Assembly (NCBI GenBank): GCA_964034945.1
Contig: OZ035960.1
Span: 52,570,706-52,634,705, forward strand
From: Chrysopilus asiliformis
Lineage: Eukaryota > Arthropoda > Insecta > Diptera > Rhagionidae
Reading direction: 5' to 3'
Length of the DNA stretch: 64,000 nucleotides
Below, one piece after another: positions 21,939 to 33,602 of this stretch. The notes beneath the pieces are model-generated. The model was not told the origin of the DNA. It made no database searches and saw only the letters and a program-made list of their open reading frames with translations. Both the position numbers and the translations under genes were made by a program. Position 1 is the stretch's first letter, and each line of letters begins with the position of its first letter.

Positions 21939-23710
21939 TGGAGCTTCTTTCTAGTTCAGACACCCCCACCACAGTGGTGTCGGTTCCTGCATCGTCCGAG
22001 TCCGTTTCTAACAGTTCGTCGTCCGTCAGGTGCAGTCCCTTAACTGTACTAGACATCTCCGAGTCTGATGACAAGGTGTCATCCCTCAAAGATGTCTCTG
22101 GTTGGTGTATAGGAGAGGATTTGGCAGATACATTCTCCCCATCAACCGCTCCCGCTCCTGTACCAGGAGTAGATTCGGCCGAGCAGAGCGCCCCCATTTC
22201 CTCATCCTTCTTATACACCTTTAGTGTGATGGCGCTGAAGCCGTAGCTAATTAGCCCCTTTACCTCCGCCAAAGGAGCCAGCGACTCTTTGTTGACGATT
22301 ATAATCGCCTGCCTAGAGGCACGGCATAGAGACAACCAAGGTATGCCGTAAACTCAAATCTGACATTTCGTTGCTACGTCACTTGTGCCGATTAGTTCGT
22401 CAAGTTCAGAAGGAATTTCGTTTTGTGGATGGTTATTTCAGTTTTTGTGCGATTTAAATAAGATATTTGTAAATTAGTGGACTGATTGCATTAAATAGTG
22501 ATCAATAAACATAAAAATTAATTAAAAAAAGTCGGCACAAATGACGTCACACCTGACTATCAAAAGTTTACGGCATACCTTGGTTGTCTCTATGCCGTGC
22601 CTAGAGGTACCAGCTGACTCTTCCAGCTTGGCTACCTTCCAATTGGAGGTAGGGAGGGAGGGGTTGCTGAGTTTAAGGATCTCCAGGATTTGCTCTGGGT
22701 CAGATGGTTCCGCCGGGATCCAGGTGCGTGCTCTTGGCCTGCTTGGGATCTGATCCCTCGCAACGACCTCGAGTTTTGCGCCTGGCCAGACTTCGCCAAC
22801 CTTCCCAATCGCTTTCCCGTAGAGATCCAGCGATCTCTGGTCTGCACAGGCTACCAACTTCACATGCCCCTGGTGCCAGCCACTATCTCGGCAGGAAGGA
22901 GGTGGACCCGGATTTTCGCGCAGGGTCTGTAGGAAGATCGAAGCCAGAGCTACTTCTACCTTCCTCCAGTCTGTCACGCTGATCCTACCGTCCTCATCCC
23001 TCTGTCAATGACAGCAACCACCAGCTGATCCTTCAGGATGTCGCTGAGGGTCTTAGGCCTTTTGGCCTGGTTCGGAGACTCCTCCTGTGACCTCGGTCTC
23101 TTGGACCTAAGGTTGGAAGACGAGTCCCCTACTTTCTCCTCAACAACACCCCTTGCCCAGGCAAGTGAAGCCTTTTGCCTCTCGTTTAGCCGTTCCTCAG
23201 GGGTCTCGCCTACACGATCAATGATCCTGCGAGCTACCTTTTTCTCGCGATAAGCGATTTTAGAGGGTGGAAGGTGCCCCGGGCTCGAAGCCTTAGGGCC
23301 CATTCTCTTCGAAGAAGATTTGGCTGTCCGCTGTTCGTTCTTTCCGCGTTCAGCGAGTCTGGAGGGCGCTAGGAACCCCGAGCTCGAAGCCTTAGGGTCC
23401 AGCCGCTCCGAAGTGGTTTTGGTAAGAGGTTGGTTTCCCTTCCCCTTTCCAGAATCCGGCTTGGAGGCCAAGATTTCCGGTTTTTTAAGAGTTCCGGTCT
23501 CTTTGTTTTTTTGTTTATTAAGGTCCATTCTAGTCCCACGAGTAGCGAAGAAAGAAGGTCCACTTGCGCAGAGATTCGCATTACGCAAGTAAGGCTGTTT
23601 AATCCGGAGGGCGCCAGGTATCCGGATGCTCCGTTTGCGATTGGGCTATTTTTACTGGGACCCCAACCAAGCTGATCCTCGGCACGGAAACGCATGACAC
23701 CTTGATCCAT
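21916..23710 (-). pseudogene. LINE ORF1, disrupted
   Basis: ORF1 can be followed in three minus-strand pieces. An ATG at 23710 (MDQGVMRFRAEDQ) opens the first. Near 23590 the reading passes to a second frame (23588-22974), which is Lys/Ser/Pro-rich and ends in SQEESPNQAKRPKTLSDILK. Near 22976 it passes to a third frame (TDWRKVEVALASIFLQ, onward to WKVAKLEE). The 280-bp MITE at 22320-22599 then cuts this frame, and it resumes at SRQAIIIVNKESL and ends at 21916 in an acidic Ser/Thr-rich tail. The globular part before and after the MITE resembles the DUF4780-type domain of insect LINE ORF1 proteins, from memory and not searched. ORF1 proteins of this kind bind the element RNA. Two frameshifts plus the insertion make it non-functional. 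Confidence 0.82.
22320..22599. mobile_element. 280-bp MITE inside LINE ORF1 (8-bp duplication)
   Basis: Perfect inverted ends of about 34 bp (CACGGCATAGAGACAACCAA on the left) are flanked by CCTAGAGG at 22312-22319 and 22600-22607. An 8-bp duplication points to the hAT or P superfamily; I cannot choose between them. Element plus duplication is 288 bp, a multiple of three, so the host frame is kept on both sides, but stops inside the MITE still end it. The perfect termini indicate a recent insertion. Confidence 0.92.
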
Positions 23711-23842
23711 CCCAGATCTGTCTGGTTCGGGGCTTCTTATTGGTTATTCGAAACTACCCTGATAGCCAACGGATCGTACAGGGCTTTCCACTATCCACCA
23801 CCTGTGGACCCGCCTAGTAGCTGACAGACAAGCCCTAGGTTA

Positions 23843-23853
23843 AAATCGTAGTA
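23843..23853. repeat. LINE target-site duplication, 5' side
   Basis: AAATCGTAGTA is identical to 18245-18255. Confidence 0.9.
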
Positions 23854-24028
23854 AATCGGCCGAAAAACAATAGTAGAATCGATGAAATAGTATAGTAAAT
23901 TTATGTAAAACCTTCGTCATTATATATATAACTAATTTGAACGAAAGACTAGAAATGGGAGCGTTTTGAACACTGTATGTATGATATTTATTTCATACTT
24001 CTCTTATCATAAACCAATTATAAATAAA
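23854..24028. other. Spacer, no feature
   Basis: AT-rich sequence between the LINE and a family B repeat. Confidence 0.4.
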
Positions 24029-24300
24029 ATTATTATACCCGTATGGTGAAACCGAATATCTCAAAAACGGTGCATCTTATTGAAAAAGTGCAAGAACAAA
24101 AGTTATTTAGGCTACGATTCTACATAAAACTCCCATATATCAAAATCCGATTGGAATAAATTTAAAAAAAAATCTAATTAGAAAGTTTGACTTCAAACTG
24201 GAATTTTGATACAACTGTTCGCCGTTCACTTAAATCACCATACGGATTTTCAATAATTGCCAGCTTGGGAATTATAGCTTTTGTTATGTTTTAAATAAAA
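24029..24300 (-). repeat. Dispersed repeat family B, reverse copy
   Basis: It matches in reverse the 56697-56945 copy: TATACCCGTATGGTGAAACC, CAAAAACGGTGCATCTTAT, AACAAAAGTTATTTAGG and AATTATAGCTTTTGTTATG. The middle (the degenerate GACA/GGAC run) is absent. Confidence 0.8.
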
Positions 24301-26820
24301 ATTTGTTTCCTTGATTTCCTTTTCACTAAAATTTCTTACTTAAATATCTATTGGCGATCGTTGTAGGCGGATCCACGTCTTCTGGCCGTCTCTACGAGAC
24401 AGACACCTGCTTTTTTTAATTACAGGGTATTCTATTACTCGAGTTGTTTGATATCTGAAATACTTTCAAACCCTTCGAACTTCCCTATCTCGTAAATTCG
24501 ATAACTCTAATTTTTGTCTGTCCCCTTTAGATTGGACAGAATCTAATAAAAAAAGTAGTCAATCCTATTCGGATAGAACTTGGTGCTATAATTATAGGGA
24601 CCAGTCTTATTTCAAATGAGAATGTTGACCATATATATAGGAGAGAGTTCTATAATCACTGGCGACATTACAACGTCTTATAGGATTCATTTCTTTCATT
24701 TTAGGATTGAGTCCTTTACAAAAGCGAATGTTTCCCAAATTTTTGTTTTAATATGTCTAACATATACAGTAATCACTCTCATAATTTTGGGAATAATAAC
24801 ACAAAAAAAAACACATTTTTTTTGTTGGAATGTTTCCTAAAAAATGTGGGAACAGTTACAATTTTTTATAGGAATGACTCCCATATTATGGCGCTTTTCC
24901 CATAAATATGGGACTGGAACGGTTCCCATATCTTTTTTCCATGTATTATGAATATCGGTTCGAAACATAAAAAATTTCACCTGCGGCGCAAATAATTAGT
25001 TTTTGATATCTTATAAACTTTTTGTTGGTGCGGTTTTCGAACATAATCTTATAATTCTTAATAGATATATTTTTGCGATACATTTTATGGCAACATTTTG
25101 TATACAATGGAGTACCTGAGAAAAAACTATTTCGCTAGGTGGCGAAAAATGTTAAGAAACATTGGTAAGCTGGATATACTTATCATATTATTATGTCAAA
25201 AAAAAACTTTTCGGAGAAAAAATATCATTTACACGTTTGTTACGGAAAACGAAATTTTGAGGAAAAATTAATGAGAATATAACACTGAAAATACTTAATA
25301 AAAGACTGGAAATCGATAATTTGTTATTCAAAATTCACTATTGGTAATTTTTCTAAATGGAAGAATAAAATAAATATCGTCTAGTACATAATTTAGCTTA
25401 ACTAAATTGAATTATTAATCCTTAAATAAATTAAATTATATTTTGATCACAGTGTTATATAATGGCATGGCATATTTAGTAACATAAATGTAGAGATTTG
25501 TCCATGATGTGCCTTATTTTAAATATTATGCGGAATCGTGCGAAGCATGAAATCTGAAACTTCCGGACAGATGGGAAAACATGGACAAAAGTTTATGGGA
25601 AGTTAATTTGCTGGTAAAGTTTTCATATCTACTACATGGCATACGGATGCATAAAAATATCTCTTTCTGATATAAGAAAACAGTTTTGCCTCTTTAACGA
25701 AATTAATTGCCAAAATGAACGTCATGTTTTGCTAAAGTTTATTTTCCTCAATTTTTTATCCCAAAAAAAAATTTATTTTGCATTTTATGGTTAAAGTTCT
25801 GAAATCATAAACACGAAAAATGAGAATCAATGAAAAATGAAACAACTTTCTAAAGAAAAAATGTACTTTATAGAATTTTACGGAAAATCATTTTCTAATA
25901 AAGGTAAAGCATGCGGAACTTAATGTAGTTTCAATTGGTTTTATTCATTTTATATGAGGGGGACATGATTTGTAAGACCAAATTTTTTACAGGTTTTACG
26001 TTTTTACAGATGATATCATTATAATGCTTTTCTGCCACTTTCGCTGTTTAAAAATTGCGCCAATATTGATACAATCTGGTACGTAGTTTTACATTACATG
26101 GCTAAAATTATTGGACTATCTTTTACATTTAATGCCAACAGCATCAAATGGGTGTATTTGTACAGCTTTTGTATTAACGTTTAATCCCAGTTCTGGAATT
26201 CGACGTTTTTTAATAAAATTTGTACAATATTATTAAAATTTGTATTAAAAAATGGAGATTTTAAAGAAGCACTGTTTTACGGTTGCATTAAATTTTAATA
26301 AAAAAGTATTAATAAATAGCCCATTTGGATTACAATGTAATCGGAAAACGAGCCCTAGGTTTCGTCGATCATCTCTAGACCGAAGCAAAAAGCCGTTTTT
26401 CTCGAATTTTTTGGTGCTGTGCAGTCGAAAACGAAGGGTTTAAAATTTTCTTGAAAAATATTAATTATCATCATCTACCATCAAAAGTTTGAAAAGTCAG
26501 AAATTGCAATTTGGAACATTTTCTGCTCAAATTTCAAGACAATCGGCCAAGTAGAAGCCGAGATATGACGGGTTTATACTCGGCCGATTGTCTTGAAAGT
26601 TTATGAGATTGTACAAAATTCCATATCATTTGTGAGTAATATTTGACAATCCCTAAGTGAAAAATGTATAGTTTTTAATAGACTAACTTCTCCAAGTTTT
26701 ATATTTTATTTTCTATTTTTAACAATTTTCAAAATTCCGTCAATTCACTTGAAAATTTTTAATGCGAATAATAATTAAAATCAAACTTTCTTTTTTTCTG
26801 CCTACTTAAAATTAGTTATC
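24301..26820. other. No supported gene; degenerate repeats
   Basis: Sequence at 24560-24940 resembles 16005-16290. The part at 26100-26340 is a partial, rearranged copy of the CACGGTAAAA element (GCTAAAATTATTGGACTA, TTTAATCCCAGTTCTGGAATT). A short inverted pair TCAAGACAATCGGCC/GGCCGATTGTCTTGA lies at 26540-26600. No convincing coding frame is present. Confidence 0.45.
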
Positions 26821-26828
26821 ATACAGTA

Positions 26829-27781
26829 GGGCTGACCGGGCTTAGTTGGCTATAGGGGTAAGTAGACTCATTGCGGTTAAGTCAACCACGGTTGAAAACA
26901 AACCTGCGTGAATTGGACTGTTTATTCAGTCAACTGACAGCTATCAGTGAACCAATGTCGTTAGACTACAGTGCTCTTGGAACGAACTGTGAGGGGAAAA
27001 AACGAAATTTCAAGCGTGTGAGTAATTTTTTTTTCTTGTTAATTAAATTGTTTTGTAGCTTACACTTTCATTGTATTGAACTCGTCAGTGATTTCAAGTG
27101 AAAATTTTGTATGAGTTAACAAGTTACTAAAGCATTTTCTGACCCATACTTTTTCATTTTTTTTCACGATTGTGTTAAAAATAAAATGGCGGCTTGGGGC
27201 TAGTTGACTCACAGTATACTGGGGTTAAATGACTCGATATGAATTACCTATATTTTTTTTGTTAATTAATTTTATTTTTTTAAATTAGATGAAATTTACA
27301 CCCCGATTGTGAGTGTCGTGTCGTTTTCGACAAGAGTCGTTTTACGTGTTGTTGTTAGTGTTTTTCTACCAACAACAACACGTAAAACGACTCTTGTCGA
27401 AAACGACACGACACTCGCAATAGGGGTGTTAATTTATGTTAATCTGAAATGTTATTAATTTTTTAAAGAATAAATTTTTTCAGAATTATTATAGTTTTTT
27501 AATATGTTCCAACACATTTTCCTCATAAAAAGTATAGAGTCAAATAACCCCGTTCACAGAGTCAACAAACCCCAGACACGGGGTTAGTCGACTCATCGAA
27601 CAACTTTTTTTAAAATGAAAAAAAATATTTGAAACATTTATAATTAGTCAAAATAAAAGATTGACTAAGAAACACAATTGAATAAACCAACCAAAAACGT
27701 CTTTACTGCACCTGAAATAATTACAGTAAAACTTTTATGAAGTAGATTATAAAAAGTGGGTCTACTAGCCCCGGTCTACCC
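26829..27781. mobile_element. TA-flanked non-autonomous element with GGG..GACCGGG ends
   Basis: TA at 26827-26828 and 27782-27783 flanks degenerate inverted ends: GGGCTGACCGGGCTTAGTTG on the left, and CTACTAGCCCCGGTCTACCC on the right. Phrases such as GGGGTTA(A/G)-GACTCA recur within. It holds the foldback at 27294-27432 and no transposase. Confidence 0.6.
27294..27432. repeat. Long foldback (near-perfect inverted repeat)
   Basis: Two arms of about 60 bp are complementary with only a few mismatches around a loop of about 12 nt. The arm core is GTGTCGTGTCGTTTTCGACA followed by AGAGTCGTTTTACGTGTTGT. The outer arm ends are ACACCCCGATTG and CAATAGGGGTGT. It is probably a foldback MITE. Confidence 0.88.
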
Positions 27782-27783
27782 TA

Positions 27784-30700
27784 GTTTAAACTTAGCCTAT
27801 TACAAGTTCTTTATTTTTCAACCTTAGAGAAAAGGGAATAAAGAGTTGTCCGATTGAAGAGTTATTTAAAATTATATTTGAAGCACTTTTCCTGTTAATA
27901 ACTTTTTCGATAAAGTGAACCGTTTTCGAGGAAATCGCAAAAAAATTGTTCTGTTGTATATTGTATGTGAGACGGGGTAAGGAGAAGGAGATGTTCCAAG
28001 TTGCAATACGTGATCTTTCAAACTTCTGATGGCTTATGGGAGATGTAAAGTTTAATATTTTTAGATTGATTTTCTCCAAAAAAAATCCTAATGGCCGTGT
28101 CAGGTTGGCCGGCAGTAGCAGTGGCAGTGAAATGAGAATGCTGCTTGATGAAATATATTGCATTTCACATACAGTAGCAGCAAAATTTTGACATTTGGCT
28201 ACTTTTTGTTCCTGAAAAATAATACAAAAATATGTTTCTTATCTTCGGATTTATTATGTATAGAAAACAATAACTAATGTAAAAATTAAATTCAAATTAA
28301 AATAGCTATAAAGATACAAAACAAAATTGGTCTATGCTCTGACGAAGAGAAAAGAAGTAATAGAACCCATGATAATCAAAATAATGTGCACGAATTTTAT
28401 AGATTTTTTCCAAATTTTTTCAAAGTACTGAAGTAAATTGATAACACATAGTTTACAGTATTACGTACAAGTATGCACATCATATAAAAATCAATTACTT
28501 TTTTTTCCAATTCTATCACTTTTATACATATAATTTCATAATATTTAATGATTTTCGCGCATTTTTCAGTAAAAATCACATAAACTTGCTGCATTGGGAC
28601 ATGCAATAAAATTAGAATTTGAGATGAACGAACAGCAAAAGTTTTTTCTCTGCATGTGACGCCAGATTGCCGACATCCAATGTCGGCTTAATGCTTTTTA
28701 AAATTCAAGAAAAACGGTTTTTCACTCCGGAATATTTTGCGTATGGCAGCTTAGTATTGGAATTTTTTTCTTCACTCATAGATTATTTTAAAAAACGTAA
28801 CAAAAAAACCCCCCGCCTTAAGAGGGTCATGTGATTTTATATTTTATCTACGATAGTCAACCAGTCGACTCTCCTTTATATCTTAAAGTTTATCTAATTC
28901 ATCTTCCGGCATTGAAACAATAGCCTGCGTCCCAAAATTTCTTCGACTAATTGAATTAGTTTCTAAATTTTAAATGGATTTCGGTAATTTGTTTACGTTA
29001 ATAGAAAAAGACATCATTAGATTTCCGCCATCGTTTATCACCTTCGAATGCTAGCCAAATTAATTACTGTATAAAATTTTCTATAAGTGTTTCTTGATAA
29101 ATTTGGTTAAGACGAAATTATTTGGTTTTCCTAAAATACATATCTTACAGCAAATACCACAATGAAAACAGTCAATTGGAAAATCTTTTGCTTTTAAATC
29201 ATAATATATGAGATTTATGCATAAGTTTTTTTTTGCTGCTACATTTCCATCAAAACAACTGCTTAGCACTTAGCACCCATGAAAAACTTTATCTGAAACG
29301 CAAAACATCTTTCTGTGAGGACCATTATTTTTAAAATAAGACATTTTTATCCATGAAACTAAAAAATATTTCGATATGTATTCAAAAAATTAATGCAAAA
29401 TGATATATGAAAAAATATCATCGCTTCAGTTGAAATATAGGAAACTTTGGCTAAAGAAACATCGCTGGGCGCATTAAAATAATGTACAAACAAACATACT
29501 ATCTACCCTCCGGGCTTGGATTTAAGACAAGAAAGAATCCCACTTTCCTATACATCACTTGCATTGGTTATCGTACGACACTAAGGGATCCTGTCAGTCC
29601 AGACAATGGTCGGAGGAGCGATGTGGCTAGAAGCTGAAAATTTAAGCAACCAAAGACAGCACATACATGACAAGGACACGAAAAGGACCCGATGTGGTTT
29701 CATAATAAAGAAAGAAAAAACCCGAAAATCTCTTCTCCCCCGAGGCAGATGTAAGAAAAATAACGTTTTTGATTTATTTTATCACTTCAAAGAGCTCCAT
29801 TTAGAAAATTCTTGAAAAGGTTAAGGGACGCATGCAAATAACCTTCTTAACTTTTGTCTTGAGGCTGTATACTCGTGTGATTTTTTATTGTGCTTTGAGA
29901 TCGTTCTTTTTAACATTCGTCCTACTAGCCAAGGATGGTTTCTCCAGCTACTTTTCTTAAGGGTTTCACTTTCTTATTTCTCTTATTTCTACATTCATGA
30001 GGGCGAAAAAACCTTCTAGTTTGCATTTTTATACTTGAAAATGTTGATCAATGACATTCTGTTGTTTGAATGCCTGAGCAAAGGTACGTTTTTGCCCATA
30101 GCCATAATGCTTTTTCATGGGAAATTCTTTATGACTTTTAATATTATATGGGCACATCAAAAGACTTTCAAAATTGACTCCATTGCTATCATAGTTAAAA
30201 AAATTATCATTCTTAACACAACTTTTGAGCACAAAAAAATTTGAAATATGAAAGTGAATTATAATTAACGCGTGATTTGCTCACCACTGATTTTTTTTAA
30301 AATATTATTCATTGTTTTTTGGATATTTACTAAAACTAGAAAAATATTTGAGCTGAATAACATATTGGTGGCATAAATCACTTAATTTGCACTCCGAAAG
30401 TCTAAAGAGGACACCATTTTTCCAAAAAACCAAAAAACTGAAATTCAAAGAAATTTTTTTTTCGAAACCGGTTTGATCACAAAATACGTCACTTCTTTAG
30501 GTAGTCTGACGTGTGAAAGTGTGACGAGTGGAAAGAATGGGGTAGGGGTGCGAAAACCCCACGTATTATATGGACAACCCACAAAGAAAAAGAGCAATTC
30601 TAAATGGCCAATAAGCCCTAAGTTTCCAAATGTTGCAAGTAGGGAAAAGATTTCTAAACCAAACCATAGAATAAGGAATATATAGAAAAAAACTCTGTCG

Positions 30701-31348
30701 AACAAATTTTTGACAAATTTCCCCTTCGAAGGGGGGAAAAATGTCCCTATCATTCACTAGCTCCGGCCTAAAAGTTAATTACTTTTAGACTAGGGAGCAC
30801 GAAGCAGAGAGAACATTTTCTAATCATTTTCGTCGTATCTATTCAATGAGATGGAGGAATCGAATGGATAATTTTTTCCGTGTTACATCGGATCCTCTTG
30901 CTTCATCTCACAGTGGAAAAATTTTCTCTAAAAATTTGTTCTAAGAGTATATTCTCTAGATTATTTGTTCTCTGACCAAATGATGACAGAATACTTTTCT
31001 AAGAAATATAGTGCTGGGAATGAACCTCTTAGCTTTGTTTTTAAATTTACTATTTCGCATTCGATGCAATGAACATTCCAATGGAATTGTGTTTTAATTG
31101 TGTCCACCCGAACGAACATTGACTGTAACTGCACTTAAATTCGATTGTATATATTTTTTTGTAAAACTGTATTTTAAACTTTTTATTTTCACAACTTTTT
31201 TTACTTCCTAATACGCAGTATAAAAAAGTATTGTGTTCATGAAAAATTTCGACCTCCTAGTTTTTTGCCTGAAAAATCATTTCTCGAGCACTTCTGTGTA
31301 CAAAACTATCTTTCAGTTTTTCAGTTTGTCAGTCTGATATCCTGTGTA
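27784..31348. other. No supported gene; one weak exon candidate
   Basis: Mostly AT-rich with short frames. A less AT-rich block at 29520-29760 has CTGTCAG before 29597 and GTAAGAA after 29750 on plus. Its frame (MVGGAMWLEAENLSNQRQ and onward) matches no family I know, so I do not call a gene. From about 31210 the sequence is family A in reverse, leading to the Harbinger insertion. Confidence 0.4.
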
Positions 31349-31716
31349 TTAAGGTGCCGGTCCACATGAGAGTAAATGCCGGCGAGAACCTCTCGATAGC
31401 AGCTACTCGCGAGCTAGTTTCTGCGAGCTGTCAAAATTGATTCTACTCTCTAGTGCAGTGGTTCCCAAACTTTTTTGGCCCACGGACCCCTTTCATAGTC
31501 AAAACTTGCCCACGGACCCCTCCCTTTTCATAGCCAAATCTTGCCCACGGACCCTGGGTGAAAAACCATTACATAAATGCATAATAGAAACATTACAAAT
31601 TTAACTTTGATGTCTTGAATGGTAAATGGTGACGTAAAAATAAAATATTTATAAAACATTTTTTTGAAGAAGTATTTATTGAAATTATAACTTTTGTTTT
31701 AAAATACAAAAAAAAA

Positions 31717-31917
31717 TTAATGACTTGGATGAACCTGATGGGATGTTATGAGTGTATTTATGTTCGGCTCAATGTTTGTGAGTAGCAACCGCAAATCCCC
31801 ACAAGTAGATACTAATTTCTAGTCGGTTTCTTTTTTTTGTGATGAGGCTCATAGCGGCACTGAATCTACGTTCTACCAAATAGGAAGACGGAAAAGCAAT
31901 CAACAGCTTCTGTTATT
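31717..31917 (-). pseudogene. hAT transposase C-terminal (dimerisation) fragment
   Basis: Minus-strand reading gives KLLIAFPSSYLVERRFSAAM followed by SLITKKRNRLEIS. After one frameshift near 31795 it gives GDLRLLLTNIEPNINTLITS and a stop at 31717. This is the conserved end of ZBED/Charlie-like hAT transposases (hAT C-terminal dimerisation domain). The fragment is cut on its 5' side exactly where the mariner is inserted at 31918. With one frameshift and no N-terminal or catalytic part it is a relic. Confidence 0.8.
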
Positions 31918-31919
31918 TA

Positions 31920-33205
31920 TTGGGACCTTGAATAAGTTCTCGCTGTTTTTTTTATCAAAATTAAAGCTTAATAGAAACTTTTAGGGAAATACCTGTTATT
32001 GGAAGTATTGGCCATCACTGGCCACTACTTTTTCCCATCTCTCTAGCAGCATTTGGATTCCCCTCCCGAAAAACGAAGCGTCTTTTGAGGCAATCCAGGA
32101 ATCGACCCAGTTTTTCGCGTTCTCATAACAACGGAAGTGCTGGTCCGTCAGGCTATTGCTCATCGACCGGAACAGGTAGTAATCCGAAGGGGCGATGTCT
32201 GGAGAGTATGGCGGGTGGGGTAGAACTTCTCATTTCAGGCTTTCAAGGTATGCCTTAACCTGCCTTGAAACGTGAGGCCGTGCATTATCGTGCTGCAGGA
32301 TGACCTTATCGTGCCTTTTTGCATATAGCGGCCGTTTTTCCCTTAAGGCCTCGCTCAGACGCTCTAACTGAAGCCGATAAAGGTCTCCTGTGATGGTGTT
32401 ATTTGGTCTTAGCAGCTCATAATAGACCACACCCAGCTGGTCCCACCATATGCAGAGAAGGAGCTTAGAGCCATGGATGTTCGGCTTGGCCGTGGACGCT
32501 GACGCATGTCCAGGCATACCCCACGACTTCCTCCTCTTTGGATTATCGTATCGAATCCATTTTTCATCCCCTGTCACTATGCGATGGAGGAAACTTCTCC
32601 GCTTTTGCCGCTGCAGCAACTGTTCGCACGTGAGCAGACGCCTTTCAATGTCGCGAGGCTTCAGCTGATAGGGGACCCAATAACCCTCTTTCTGGATCAT
32701 TCCTATTGACTTTAACCGTTTTGAGACAGTTGTGTCGTCAACTCCTAAAGACTCTCCCAGTTCAGCTAAAGTCTGGCACGAGTCCTCAAAGAGTAACGCC
32801 TCCAGCTCCTCGTCTTCGATTTTTTTTGGCGCCCCAGTGCGTTCTTTATCCTCCAGGTCAAAATCACCGTTTTTGAAGCGTCGATACCAATCTCTGCATG
32901 TTGTTTCCGATAAGGCATGTTTTCCGTATGTCTCCTTCAAAATCCTATGAGCCTCTGCTGTAGATTTCTTTAGAAAAAAATAATGCAGCAAGACTCCCCG
33001 CAAAAACTCTTTTTTCGGAACAAAACTCTCCATGGTTAACTCGATTGCACAACAAATTGTTTATGCGCCAGCGAGACGAAATGCTCGGAATTCCTCACTA
33101 GCTCATCGCACTTCTAAACGGATGCGTCACCCCCAGAAACTGTACGCAGATAGGACCGGAAACGCCATCTGTTCTCAAACAGCGAGAACTTATTCAAGGT
33201 CCCAA
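31920..33205 (-). mobile_element. Mauritiana-type mariner, 1286 bp, inner layer of the nest
   Basis: Termini TTGGGACCTTGAATAAGTTC and its complement (about 29 bp, perfect) are flanked by TA at 31918-31919 and 33206-33207. Length and layout are those of a complete mariner. It is defective only through the nonsense codon in its transposase. Confidence 0.96.
31996..33033 (-). pseudogene. Mariner transposase with one nonsense codon
   Basis: Reading from an ATG at 33033, the frame is 345 codons plus stop, the usual mariner length. A single in-frame TGA stands at codon 268 (32230-32232). The first 267 residues include the helix-turn-helix region (TCRDWYRRFKNGDFD). The first two catalytic aspartates are D156 (IVTGDEKWI) and D249 (ILQHDNARPH). 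Past the TGA the same frame continues EVLPHPPYSPDIAPSDYYLF with D284, giving 34 residues between the last two aspartates, that is DD34D. Related transposases have Trp where the stop is, so TGG to TGA is the likely change. No other break was seen. A truncated protein would lack the third catalytic residue. Confidence 0.93.
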
Positions 33206-33482
33206 TATTTTAACTTCCATATTAATAAAAATGTGTCACAATTTTTTTATTTTATTTGAAACCTTGCGCGGACCCCCTGACGTTCTTCAGGGACCCCCAA
33301 ATCAATTTTAATTTTCCACGGACCCCCTGAATGATCCCGGGGACCCCTGGGGGTCCGTAGGGACCACTTTGGGAACCACTGCTCTAGTGGATACGCCTCC
33401 ACTGAACTCTCGGAGAGTAACTTGCCAAATACGAACGGCGTTTGAATTTCGCTAGTAGCTCTCGAGAACTCGCCAAAGCAAG

Positions 33483-33602
33483 ATGTCAAATAAATCAAGA
33501 TATTGGTCACCGGAGGAGATTAAAAAGTTAATCGAACTGTATGAAGTGAACGAAATTCTGTGGAATCTTAAATGTCACGAATACCGTTATTTCAATTTCT
33601 AA
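33483..33602 (+). pseudogene. Harbinger MADF protein, N-terminal fragment
   Basis: A 39-residue frame begins MSNKSRYWSPEEIKKLIELY and then reads EVNEILWNLKCHEYR before a stop at 33602. This is the opening of a MADF/Myb-like domain, matching the protein in the 848-1576 element (EIIKLI-IF-E--WLWN-K---YR). It lies between the hAT insertion and the right terminus of the outer element. The rest of the domain is deleted. Confidence 0.65.

Larger units (their letters stand above)
18256..23842 (-). mobile_element. Full-length LINE of the R1/LOA/I group
   Basis: An 11-bp AAATCGTAGTA at 18245-18255 and 23843-23853 brackets a 5.6-kb minus-strand element. The 5' end is at 23842. After ORF2 the 3' end finishes in a (CCTAC)n-type simple repeat at 18256-18275 rather than poly(A). 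ORF1 is damaged and ORF2 is open. An RNase H domain after the reverse transcriptase excludes R1 proper and favours a LOA- or I-like clade. The clean duplication and open ORF2 suggest a fairly young insertion. Confidence 0.92.
31456..33381. mobile_element. hAT element remnant, middle layer of the nest
   Basis: Inverted ends CAGTGGTTCCCAAA and TTTGGGAACCACTG are flanked by CTCTAGTG at 31448-31455 and 33382-33389, a textbook 8-bp hAT duplication. Subterminal CCACGGACCCC motifs repeat at both ends. Without the mariner it is about 640 bp and keeps only the C-terminal end of a transposase. Confidence 0.93.
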
